DNA from: Ostrinia nubilalis
Lineage: Eukaryota > Arthropoda > Insecta > Lepidoptera > Crambidae
NCBI RefSeq assembly: GCF_963855985.1
Contig: NC_087110.1
Coordinates: forward strand, 6,067,001-6,131,000
Length of the DNA: 64,000 bases
Direction: 5' to 3'
Made by a program: the position numbers and the translations under genes. Positions 32,225 through 42,575 of the stretch are shown piece after piece. The notes beneath the pieces are model-generated. The model saw only the letters and a program-made list of their open reading frames with translations, searched no databases and was not told the origin of the DNA. Numbering within the stretch: the first letter of the stretch is position 1; each line of letters starts with the position of its first letter.

Positions 32225-32401
32225 CAGCGTTTATCAAAAGTTTTATTAGAAATCTGAATATTATCTTCCCAAAAATTATCTACTATTGAAAATAATTTTC
32301 ATGCAATAAGTCATTTAAGGTTAAAAAGCATGGACTCTACACTGGAGGCTATGCGTGCAAATCCTAGTTACAGGTCACAGCATATAAAATTGTGAAATAA
32401 A

Positions 32402-32640
32402 TTGCTTGTAACCGAAACCGTAGTACGCGGAACTGACGGTCGATGGGGCAGCAAGATTCTGGAGTGGTGGCCGCGTACCGGAAAACGCAGCGTAGGACGT
32501 CCACCCACGAGGTGGACTGACGACATCATAAAGGTATCAGGAAGGCGCTGGACGCAGGCCGCTACCAACCGGGCAACATGGAAAGCATTAGAGGAGGCCT
32601 TTGTTCAGCAGTGGATGATGACTGAAACTGATGGCCCTTA
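32402..32640 (+). mobile_element. RTE 3'-end fragment, plus strand
   Basis: Open C-terminal RTE block (TDGRWGSKILEWWPRTGKRS, then GRPPTRWTDDIIKV and FVQQWM) without the upstream polymerase domain. The (ATG)n tail is degraded to gatgatgactgaaactgatgg. Confidence 0.72.
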
Positions 32641-33050
32641 AATAATAATGTCTACTTTGAATTTGAATTTCAAGATGATCAGGTTCAGCAAGATACTTAA
32701 TCCTATCTAATATGTTACCTAATAAGCTTTTCAGTAAGATATTGTAAACAGCGGCTTCTTCTTATGACTGAAGTATATGAAAAAAATGCTCCTTTTACAG
32801 GGTATAAAAATATAATAAGTGATATCCACAAAATCCAACGCTCGCCGTGCCCGCCCGCGGCCGTCAATAGGTTAATTTGGCGTCAAAAGCTCGTCGCCGC
32901 GACTTGTCAGAGCTTTGACTGTAGGGCTGTCACATTTCTATAGAGAGTTGAAAAATGAAAGAATTAAAGAAAATAACATAATTTTTTCATTGCCTTCTGT
33001 CTTTCCAGAACACTATAATCCGGACCTCCTCAGGGTAAGAGTGAATATGA
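32641..33050. other. Intergenic sequence, nothing recognised
   Basis: AT-rich with a small GC-rich patch at 32840-32905 (cgcccgcggccgtc). No gene supported. Confidence 0.4.
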
Positions 33051-33228
33051 ACCATCCTAGACTTTATCATCATCATCATCATCATTTCAGCCATAGGACG
33101 TCCACTGCTGTACATAGGCCTTCCCCAATGATTTCCATAATTATTGTCGGTTGGTAGCGGCCTGCATCCAGCGTATTCCTGCTACCTCTATGAAGTCGTC
33201 AGTCCACCTTGTGGACCATCCTAGACTT
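33051..33228 (-). mobile_element. RTE 3'-end insertion with 14-bp target duplication
   Basis: Insert 33065-33214, minus strand, beginning with (CAT)n. The perfect direct repeat accatcctagactt flanks it at 33051-33064 and 33215-33228. Confidence 0.85.
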
Positions 33229-33359
33229 GCATCTCACTTAATATCAGGTGTGATTGTAGTTCTAGCGTATTCTGTCTGCATAAAACATTACTAAAATTAA
33301 CTTTTGTAAAATGTTTTGAAAGTTATTTTCATTAGCACTCTCTAAACGTCTTAAATTAC

Positions 33360-33554
33360 TCAGAGGTGACTGACTGACTGACTGACATAGTGATCTATTA
33401 ACGCACAGTCCAAACCACTGGACGGATCGGGCTGAAATTTGGCATGCAGGTTGATGTTACGACGTAGGCATCCACTAAGAAAGGATTTTACGAAACTCCA
33501 CCCCTAAGGGGGTAAAACGGGATCCACGCGTACGAAGTCGCGGGCGGCCGCTAG
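33360..33554 (+). mobile_element. Helitron-like element, subfamily B
   Basis: From TCAGAGGTGACTGACTGAC to CCGCTAG. Inner landmarks are 'gatctattaacgcacagtcc', 'gacggatcgggctgaaattt' and 'gatccacgcgtacgaagtcg'. A close relative lies at 48677-48863 and a diverged one at 13033. Confidence 0.78.
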
Positions 33555-34565
33555 TTATAAATATAATTGGACCACCTCATTAACGTAGCTTTTGTTTGCT
33601 ACTAGTTTTTTTTTTATAAAATACCGCTATTCTTTCGAGGTTAATATAAAACGTTTGACAACCCTAAACCCGATAGATCCATCGCGATAAGCGTAGGTGT
33701 CGCCGAACAACCACTCATAAATTAACGTTGAATCGGACTGGCCCTGATAAGCCCTATCTGGCTGTTTACAAACAGAAGGACTTGGTTAGTTAATGAGATA
33801 GCCTTTTGATATAGACTGCTACAATATTGTTGGCAGACAGTTGAACTCATTTTGAGTAAATAATAATTTTTGTACTCGTATCTATCTAAATGCAAGCTGA
33901 AGTGGGCAGGGCACATAGTACGCAGAACTGACGGCCGATGGGGCAACAAGGTTCTGGAGTGGATGCCGCGTGCTAGAAAACGTAGCGTAGGATGTACCCA
34001 CAAGGTGGACCGACAACTTCATAAGGGTAGTAAGAAGGCGCTGGACGCAAGCGGCTACCAATTGCAACCGGTCAGCATGAAAATCATTGGGTGAGGCCAG
34101 GCCCGCCGCTAGCTGTTTCGTCGCCCGCGTGCAAAACCGATTATGCCGCCCTACGACTACCTACTTAATGAGTTTTGTCAAAAAAAAGGCTAATTTAATT
34201 GATGTTTTCTCATTTTTCATGCTATGACATATTTTCTTAAACTTAATAGTCCAATCAATTGGTATTTTTTTCCTGCAAAAGGTGGAAAGTAAAATGTTTT
34301 AATTTGTATTAAGTATATTTTTATGTATGGGCTAGTTATGAAAAAAGTATGTTTTCGAACTCGAGAGGTCAGAGCGTTAGTCACCATCTTGAGTTAAAGG
34401 GCCGAACATTAATTATTTTTTACATTTAACGCTTCAATAGTTGACTATATGAGAAAAATGTCTTTGAGAAGTATAAAGACGATAAAATTTCAATTGTTTA
34501 AGTATTTTTATTTATTCTGTACGTCGCGTTGATAAAAAGTTATACAAGGTAGAAAATTTTCATTT

Positions 34566-35504
34566 GCACAAAAATCATTGTAGTAGCCTCCCCATCCCTC
34601 TTGGGTAGAGGGACAGTGCACACGAGTGTGCGATAGCAGGGAGGGTTAGCGGTGGACGTTTCGTGTGCTACTCCCGCTCTAACCGCACTGGAGCAATGAA
34701 GGGTGCGGGAGCGACCCGCTCAATTTCCTCTCCCTTACCCAGATGGGCGCTTACCCGCTTTGATCGGGAGATGGCCAAGGAGGCTGCATTCGTATGCGAT
34801 AGTCACGGACGGTGATATGGCGGCCATCCAATTAAGAAAATCGTTAATTGAGGTGTGTGATGTTAACATGCCTCGATCACGCTACCGCACACCTTGTCGT
34901 GCTGTCTACTGGTGGTCGGCTGAACTAGCTGAGCTGCGTTCACTCGTAGCTGGCGTAAACGTTCACGAGACCCGTCATATGGCTTGCCTTTATGAAATCG
35001 GAGCCGCCAAAGACCGAGCGAGGGCAGAAATGCTCGCAAGTTTGGACGACGATACTAACTGTGGGAGATTTTATGCTAGAAACCAACTACAGCCTATTGG
35101 TCCTCCACTGACTAAAGAGCAGGCACTGCTAGACAAGGTTTTGCGAGCGCTCTTCCCGAACCAGTTTGCCTTTTTCGCTCTACCATCCATGATAGATTCC
35201 CGCAGTGTCAACTCAGCTGTGGAGGGAGCCCCTCTTTGCCTGCCTAGGCCGGATAACTATGCCTGCTGCGCAAGGAAGGCCGTCCAGGTAACTCAACATC
35301 GGATATGACTGGGTACAAAGCGGCGCCCTCCTCCCGGGCGTAGATGTTATCAGTTATGCAGGTGACACTCGTCACAGCCTGAGGGATTGTATGGACGCGG
35401 CCAATTTGGCGACCACTGCCAGTACTTAAATTGCCTGCGCGCGTCTGGAGACTGGAGTGTTTCTCCTAACGCCCATATTATTTTACCGTGGATGGAGTCA
35501 GGAT
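34566..35504 (+). mobile_element. R1-like non-LTR retrotransposon, endonuclease-RT part (degenerate)
   Basis: An open frame from about 34800 to 35308 reads EVCDVNMPRSR, AVYWWSAELAELRSL and LTKEQALLDKVLRALFPNQF-like linker sequence typical of R1-clade elements. In another frame just after it, VISYAGDTRHSL (35349-35384) is the reverse transcriptase catalytic box with YAGD instead of YADD, so a catalytic Asp is lost. Frames are broken between these parts. The element continues after the second hAT insertion at 36479. The R1 assignment rests on motif wording and is not a search result. Confidence 0.72.
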
Positions 35505-36470
35505 TAGGGTTTCTGCTCGAGCTTTCTCGAACTCGAGAAAACTCGAGAAATTTGGCTTCATTCGAGACGAGAAAAAAATCACCGGAGCTCGAGAATTCTC
35601 GAGTTTGGATTTTGAAGCTTTAATATTCTTGAAAGCCTATTTTCTTAGACAAAAGATAGTTTTTAACATTGCTTTTAGACTGGCCCAGTCTTTCCTTTTT
35701 TAACTGATTTGATTTGCAAGTAATGATCTCAATCTGTATTTATTACTAGCTTTCCGCCCGCGGCTTCGCCCGCGTGGAAATTTGTCTGTCACAGAAAAAC
35801 TTTATTGCGCATGTCCCTGTTTCAAAAACCAGAATAAAACTATCCTATGTCCTTTCCCGGGACTCAAACTATCTCTATGCCAAATTTCATCAAAATCGGT
35901 TCAGTGGTTTAGGCGTGAAAGCAAGACATACAGAGTTACTTGACTGATTTAAAGACTGAAAAATCTGTTAACTGTCTGTTAGGTTAGGTACTCGTGCCTC
36001 CTCGTAAAGTTTATTCAAGTCGTTATCTTTAAGAAATTGAAACATTTATTAAAAAGTTTGTTTGGTTTATAAAAAAAAACTATTTATCGTAATTTTGCTA
36101 TTTGGACTTGTGTTCTTTGGAAAACAAGTGATTAAATTGTAACTCCATATTATAACATTTTTTTTTGTTATTTATCCTTAAAGTACACGCGACTTTATGA
36201 CTTTTTTTATGATTATTAGTTAATATTAATTATGAAAGAAGATTTTATTTTTTGTTACTTTCCTTACCAAAATAAGTGGTACTAAATTCTAATATTGATT
36301 GTTGTGCAATAAGTAGGTATAATAGATTAAAAAACCTGTGTTTTTATTAAATTTCGACCGATTTCAACAGTTTTCATTAAAAGACTCGAGACCCGAGAAA
36401 ACTCGAGACTTTGGTCTCGAGAATTCCCGAAACTCGAGAAAAAAAATAGGTCGAGAAATCAGAAACCCTA
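35505..36470. mobile_element. hAT-type non-autonomous element (hAT-2) inside the R1-like copy
   Basis: Inverted ends TAGGGTTTCTG (35505) and CAGAAACCCTA (36470) with the perfect 8-bp duplication gtcaggat at 35497-35504 and 36471-36478. Many CTCGAG-centred repeats lie just inside both ends, like transposase-binding subterminal repeats. No transposase. A Helitron-like copy sits within it. Confidence 0.88.
35746..35940 (-). mobile_element. Helitron-like element, subfamily A, 5'-truncated
   Basis: Minus-strand copy ending in CTAG at 35746 with the 'cccgggaaaggacatagga' core. It lacks the usual 'tactaatattata' start. It is the innermost layer of this branch of the nest. Confidence 0.7.
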
Positions 36471-36478
36471 GTCAGGAT

Positions 36479-36721
36479 AGAAGTTAAGGTTCAGAGCAAT
36501 TGTCTGGGCCTGATAGTCGGATAGCCGGTGTCAGTTTGACCCTCATTTTGCCATACTGTCATAGCGCCTGCTTAAGGCCGCGGATGCTTTATCGTGGGGG
36601 GGTTCGAGAGCCAAATGGCGGCTCCTTTACGCCAGCATTTTGAAAAGCATTGCGCTTTACGGGGCTCTCATATGGGTTGACATCCTCGACAGAAGTCGAG
36701 AGGCCCGCTCGAGAAGAGAGG
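36479..36721 (+). mobile_element. R1-like retrotransposon, middle part
   Basis: Continues the R1-like copy past hAT-2. The frame SILKSIALYGALIWVDILDR at about 36638-36697 matches the post-catalytic 'ALYGAPIW' region of R1-type reverse transcriptases. It is interrupted at 36721 by the foldback element. Confidence 0.7.
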
Positions 36722-37781
36722 ATGTGCATGTGGATTGAGTGATCCTTGCTTCAATCTTAACAAAAATCGAGGAAGTTTTACTTAAAATATGTTAAAACAT
36801 TGCGATGAAGTTTAAAAATTTGTTAAACCTAAGATAAAAATGTTATGGCCAATAAATAGGAGCACTCATACCGCACGCTTTAAGAAAACGTCAACATGTT
36901 AATTTCAGAAAATAAAGCCTTTCCACTTCTTTTTATAGTATTGAAAAATTGTTAAGAATATGTTAAAACTATTAACAAATTCAGAAATTCCTTGCACGTC
37001 CCGTTCCAAAGTTATGACGATTATTTAGGATCACTCACACCGCACACGGGCCGTACGAGTGCTCTTCAAAATAATGACTTTTTATTAATAAATACGTTTT
37101 ATTTCTGTTGGGAAATGTGTGCAAACTGACGAGCGAATTTGTTAAAGAATAAGTGTGACAAAACTTAAAAGCTGAAGGAAGAAATTAACCTTTATTCTTT
37201 CCTCCAATATGCCGTGTGAGTGATCCTTACTTTTACCTCTATCTGCTCATATGTAGTTCGTAGGCAGACTGAGATAGTATCTAAAATTGTTAATTGTTTT
37301 TAACAATTATTTGGCATATATTTTGCTTTTATTAAGGTCATAATTTAAGAAATATCAGGCTTAGATGATTCCTAAAGGAAAATGTTGATTAGGGTACGTA
37401 TGATTTTTTATTTTGAGAGACTGTTTCGATTCATCAGAAGTTTTCCTAAGGACGTTTTCAAAAATAATCCTAAAGGAATTATTTGAAAAAATCTGCTACT
37501 AGCAGCATTTTTTCAATTTGGTGGCGCCCGCGGAGACAATAGGAGGTCGCAAAGTTGAAATTCGTAAAGAGCACATCGAAATCTATACATTTCTAGATGC
37601 CTGCCGTGTGTAACCTGTACTTATAAACCTACATCCTTAATTTTATATGCAGCCTTTCTACATTGTTTATCATGCCATATAGCATGACATAAAGAAAATT
37701 CCAGTTCAGTGTTTATTTAAAACGCCTAAAGTATGTAGGTATGTCAAGTAAAACAGAATGTTAACATATAGTTCCAAAATA

Positions 37782-37923
37782 CTGAACTGTCCTATGCATG
37801 ACATTGACAGTGGGGCGCCACCGTCAATACCGGATCGCTGATTCCGATTTTTGCCATGTTGGAAACCATATAGTTGAACGATGGTAGCGCCCCCCTGTCA
37901 TTGAGTTTGGTGGGACAGTTCAG
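37782..37923. mobile_element. MITE, ctgaactgtcc family (second copy)
   Basis: Nearly the same as 30025-30166, with the same inverted ends and blocks. It lies in the spacer of the foldback element. Confidence 0.75.
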
Positions 37924-37946
37924 CGTGGGTCATCTATAGAATCCTA

Positions 37947-38145
37947 TCCTACTAATATTATAAATGCGAAAGTTTGTGTGGATGTCTGGATGTTTGTTAC
38001 TTTTTCACGCATAAAACTGCAGAACGGATTTTGATGAAACTTTACAGTATTATTGTTTATAACCCAAAATAACATATAGGCTATAATTTATGACGATATA
38101 TGACAAAATAAATTTCACGGGGGTGAAGCCGTGGGCAAAAGCTAG
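37947..38145 (+). mobile_element. Helitron-like element, subfamily C (second copy)
   Basis: TCCTACTAATATTATAAATG to AGCTAG, close to 25162-25354. It lies in the spacer of the foldback element, next to the MITE. Confidence 0.75.
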
Positions 38146-39024
38146 TATAATATAAACAGGACACAAAACACCTAAAGTATGTACCTAGGTATGTCAAGTA
38201 AAACAGAATGTCTAGAAGAGTAGTTGTTAGCCAATAGGAATAAAATATAAACAGGACACCTAATACATATTAGATTGCATTGGTTTTGCATTGTCACGTC
38301 TGACGAATCGGAACAGTCTCACAAAATAAAAAATCATATGTACCCTAATCAACATTTTCCTTTAGGAATCATCTAAGCCTGATATTTCTTAAATTATGAC
38401 CTTAATAAAAGCAAAATATATGCCAAATAATTGTTAAAAACAATTAACAATTTTAGATACTATCTCAGTCTGCCTACGAACTACATATGAGCAGATAGAG
38501 GTAAAAGTAAGGATCACTCACACGGCATATTGGAGGAAAGAATAAAGGTTAATTTCTTCCTTCAGCTTTTAAGTTTTGTCACACTTATTCTTTAACAAAT
38601 TCGCTCGTCAGTTTGCACACATTTCCCAACAGAAATAAAACGTATTTATTAATAAAAAGTCATTATTTTGAAGAGCACTCGTACGGCCCGTGTGCGGTGT
38701 GAGTGATCCTAAATAATCGTCATAACTTTGGAACGGGACGTGCAAGGAATTTCTGAATTTGTTAATAGTTTTAACATATTCTTAACAATTTTTTAATACT
38801 ATAAAAAGAAGTGGAAAGGCTTTATTTTCTGAAATTAACATGTTGACGTTTTCTTAAAGCGTGCGGTATGAGTGCTCCTATTTATTGGCCATAACATTTT
38901 TATCTTAGGTTTAACAAATTTTTAAACTTCATCGCAATGTTTTAACATATTTTAAGTAAAACTTCCTAGATTTTTGTTAAGATTGAAGCAAGGATCACTC
39001 AATCCACATGCACATGAAGAGAGG

Positions 39025-39400
39025 TGGTCCGCCGCGTGGCTCGGAGGACGAGGCGCACGATACCCTCGCAGTGTGTGCGGCGTGGGCTCGAGGCGCTGGG
39101 CCGGGACCTCGTGCTGGCTAGCATAGTCAAAGCAATGCTGGACAGTAATGAGGCCTGGGCGGCCATAGCCTCCTTCTGCGAAAACGTCATGTTGCAAAAT
39201 GAGTCCTCGGAGCGAGAGCACGAGGACGAACCAAACGCGCCCTCACTCCGTCGGCGGCGGAGGGGTCAGAGGAGGGGACAATATGATCGCTTCCTGATTC
39301 CCCTCCACGATGATGGTCAGCGGCTGATAGTGTGGGGGTGCCCCCGCCTGCATTGCACACACCATCTCCTCCGTCAGACGGGAACAGCTGCGTGATCCCA
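39025..39400 (+). mobile_element. R1-like retrotransposon, C-terminal part
   Basis: An open frame of about 123 codons (39024-39395) contains VLASIVKAMLDSNEAWAAIA, SFCENVMLQNESSEREHED and an Arg-rich tail. This matches the usual C-terminus of R1-clade polyproteins. It follows on from 36712 once the foldback element and its target duplication are discounted. Confidence 0.72.
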
Positions 39401-39596
39401 GCTGTTCTAACCGCCCTGAGCTTCTCTTCTCGGAAGCTCTGAGCGCCCGATTTGCCGCCCCCCTGGGCGTGCCGCCCGCGTGCGGTGCACGCATTGCACG
39501 CCCGCTTGCGGCGGCCCTGGGTGAGGCCTATGTTCAGCAGTGGACGTCCTATGACTGAAATGATGATGATGATGATGATCTAAATGTAGATAATAA

Positions 39597-41735
39597 TAAA
39601 GTAGACATTGGTGACTTAAGTTAGTTGCAGCGATGTTTTTCAAATGATTTTCTCGAAATGCTAGCAACTCACAGTAGCGCACACAGAATGTGATACGAGT
39701 AAGTGTTAAGGCTCCTTAGAGGCAACACATAATTTGGTTTTAATTAAGACTTTTGTTTTTATTTCAAACTGCCCACGTCTGATAATAAAAATACTCTCTT
39801 TATTATGTTTTTGTAACTATAAGATTTTTCAGTCAATCCCTTGAAAGATCCCTCAAAGAAAATCTTTTTTATTGTGGTTTGGACCTCTTTATAGTCAGTC
39901 TTATTAACGCACCAAATAAATAATGGATTCGTATCAAGTCGCTACGAAAAACATTTTGATCCCATCGCGTGAGAAAAATTAAATATTACTTTGCAAGATA
40001 TATCGGTTTCAAGACATAATTCACCCGTCTCATTCCTGCAACCAGCATCCCAATGAGTTAGAGAGAGATGGAAGCTGTTTAATAAATTGATATCTTGCGT
40101 AGTGATGAGCTCTGCTTAAGTTTTTCCGAACGATCCGATCGGGCCGCGTAAGCGCGCCCATGTTCATTAGCTTCCATTATTTTATTATGAATATTATCAT
40201 AACTCTGGGAGAGCAGCGACCATGAAGCCCTAAATTGTCAACCGGAGCCGTAATTAGATGTTTATCGTTTTTATAAGCCCGGAAACTTCGTGTGCGATCG
40301 CCTAGCTTCTATAATATTTCTTTTATATGCTCTGATATCATCACGTTTACAAAATTATTATGAAAATGACGTTTTATTGCTACTAATCAAAACTCTTTTA
40401 TAAAGATCTTATTTTCTGAGTGACAAAGTTGAGAATGTCCGAAAAAGGCCAGGTTGAGTTTTTTAATAAGGTGATTCGCTGCCAGGAGATGTTAATAAAC
40501 AACTAATGTAAGTTAAAGCATGTATAATGTATTAGACCGCGTACGGGTGGCCGTCGATGCCGCGATACTATCTCGGGCGAGATTCGTCTCTTGATTCTCT
40601 TAATTACCGTTAATGTGGTTGGCACAGAGCAGCGAGGGTCAGCGGATTGCTACTGGTTTTAATGCAGATTTTGTGGAAATTTTTAGCGATTTTTAACACT
40701 GTATTTTAAAGCACCAAAAAATTCCTGACACGTAGGTATTATTTTTATCATGGCCATTTTAAAATCTAGTCTTAAGAAATGAAACATTAGCATAATAATG
40801 TGTTCACGTTCGTTCTTAAACATGCTTTCTGGAAAATTAGCGATTAGATGAAGATTTAAATCTTTGTACATATTAAATTCACTTATATTTATTTAAAGCT
40901 CTTAAACTGAGACCTCAATGTAATTTTTCAATTTAAATACGTCACAGCTAGGTTTATTGTACCCGGATAACTAAAGACCGATAGAGTCCCTAACTAACCA
41001 CACAACTTGAGCATTTATACAAACATCAACTGTTTCCAGCATAGTATAATAATGAATATTGTTTCCAGTGACTTAATGATAGTAAATTCACAAAACTAAA
41101 CTTCAGGTTTTAGCTCCTTTTTACCCGACTGCACCAGGTGAGTTATAAACGCACTGCTTATTCCTACACTGTGGCCGTTCTTTGAAACGCTTATGATTTC
41201 AATGCGTGAGGCGGATCCCCGATAACCGGCGGCTAACTAACTGTTAACGTTGTGTTAATTAAGATCTGCCTCGGCGCGGCTACTCGGGTTACATGGCTGG
41301 ATCGATTCCAATGATAACTGATTAACTGGATATTGATTACAAATGGGAGCTTTCAGATAAGGCGGGCTGAAACGTTTATGGTTGAAGTGAAAAGTCGCGT
41401 TTACTAATATTCCCATTTACCTCTGCTAGTAATAAACTAAATATTTAAGCATATATACAGCTTACCTATTACTTACAGTTTTATGCACCATATTAGTCCA
41501 GCTCAGATCGTGGCTCTCAAGTTGGCAGTCCAAATCTTGAACCGTTATGATATTGTGTTTTCTATCAAAGCTATGATTATGAAAGAAATAATATTGTACC
41601 TGTATGCGGCATCTGGGTGGCGGTGTCAATATCTGAAAAAAAAAAGTAAAAATATAATGCAAATACAAAAATTATTAGGCGTTCCTATGAAAATTACACG
41701 GTGCAGAAAAGTCTCTATTTTTATTTATTAAACAA
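39597..41735. other. Intergenic sequence, nothing recognised
   Basis: Ordinary AT-rich DNA. GC-richer non-coding patches near 40540-40640 and 41210-41300 have no coding frame. They could be regulatory but nothing specific is seen. Confidence 0.4.
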
Positions 41736-41862
41736 CACTCAATACATCATCATCATCGTTTCAGCCATAGGACGTCCACTGCTGAACATAGGCCTCCCCT
41801 AATGACTTCCACATCGCACGGTTGGTAGCGGCCTGCATCCAGCGCCTCTGCACTCAATACAT
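41736..41862 (-). mobile_element. RTE 3'-end insertion with 12-bp target duplication
   Basis: Insert 41748-41850, minus strand, starting with a CAT repeat. The perfect direct repeat cactcaatacat lies at 41736-41747 and 41851-41862. Only about 100 bp of the element was copied. Confidence 0.85.
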
Positions 41863-42418
41863 AGGTATGTTGTAACTGAACGGACTACACGCCCTTAGCC
41901 CTAAGGCTTGTTCCCATGAAGCCATCCCGTTTTTTGCAGGATCCCGTTTAGTAGTACATGTTTTAATATTAACATTCACATGACGAATACTGTTTGCAGT
42001 GTCCCGCAAAAAACCGGTCCGCTCGAATTTGCAATTTAAATTTCAAAAAATGGATTGCCGTGGGAACAAACCCTTTATTTACCAAGCAACTTGATCCTAA
42101 GCACAAAATAAACTTAACTAAAGAAAACCAAGTTTGTTTACAGGAACGCCACGATTTCCATATCTTAGTAAACATGTTTATCTTTCCTACCATCGCGTTA
42201 TTATACCGCGTGACATCTATATCGGGGCTCCATTTATAATGTCGGCTGAAACGTAGGGGGTTGAGGGTAGTTGGTCTTTGGGGAAATAGAAAAGCATGGT
42301 TTAAGTGACAAAACTATTTGATAGTATCATCATTGCAATTATTTTTTTAATTTGAGACTTGTGCGATATGAAAACTTGATCTGTTTAGTGGAAAATAAAG
42401 CTTATTATGAGGTCATTT
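41863..42418. other. Intergenic sequence, nothing recognised
   Basis: No supported feature. Open frames on both strands here are short and overlap each other. Confidence 0.4.
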
Positions 42419-42575
42419 ACGCCCGTATTCACAAAAATTACTATGTCATTATTATTACACAGTACGCGTGGACGCACAGGGTGATACCGAACAAATCACA
42501 GAGCTCTATTCATTCCACGCTGTGCGTTCGATTTGCTGCTTCACATAAGCAAGCATCTTTTGTGAATACGGGCGT
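42419..42575 (+). mobile_element. MITE, acgcccgtattcacaaa family
   Basis: The inverted ends acgcccgtattcacaaa and tttgtgaatacgggcgt are perfect. The interior matches 49689-49834 and, inverted, 32059-32224. Confidence 0.78.

Larger units (their letters stand above)
36722..39015. mobile_element. Foldback / Mutator-like element with about 715-bp inverted repeats
   Basis: The left arm, about 36722-37437, is inverted almost perfectly as the right arm, about 38301-39015, both starting atgtgcatgtggattgag. The perfect 9-bp duplication gaagagagg lies at 36713-36721 and 39016-39024. Each arm holds repeated 'gtgagtgatcc' style motifs separated by 150-300 bp. The spacer of about 860 bp has no transposase and holds a MITE and a Helitron-like copy between two direct repeats of 'gtatgtcaagtaaaacagaatg' (about 37739 and 38189). 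A 9-bp duplication with very long inverted repeats fits Mutator-like or Foldback elements. The family is an inference. Confidence 0.88.
34099..39529. mobile_element. hAT-type element (hAT-1), itself filled by later insertions
   Basis: Ends CAGGCCCGCCGCTAG at 34099 and GCGGCGGCCCTG at 39529 are imperfect inverted repeats. They are flanked by the perfect 8-bp duplication ggtgaggc (34091-34098 and 39530-39537), the usual hAT target size. Own sequence remains at about 34099-34565 and 39400-39529. No hAT transposase is seen, so it is non-autonomous or gutted. Confidence 0.78.
33884..39596 (+). mobile_element. Outermost RTE insertion, split by a 5.4-kb hAT element
   Basis: Left part 33893-34098 encodes degraded C-terminal RTE sequence. 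Right part 39530-39587 carries the missing 3' end ('gaggcctatgttcagcagtg' then (ATG)n). The 9-bp duplication atctaaatg at 33884-33892 and 39588-39596 brackets both parts, proving they were one insertion. Everything between 34099 and 39529 arrived later. Confidence 0.82.

Noticed and set aside
34703..35308. 201-codon plus-strand frame considered as a host gene
   Set aside because: Its motifs (linker before a reverse transcriptase with YAGD just downstream) identify a decayed R1-like retrotransposon inside nested insertions.
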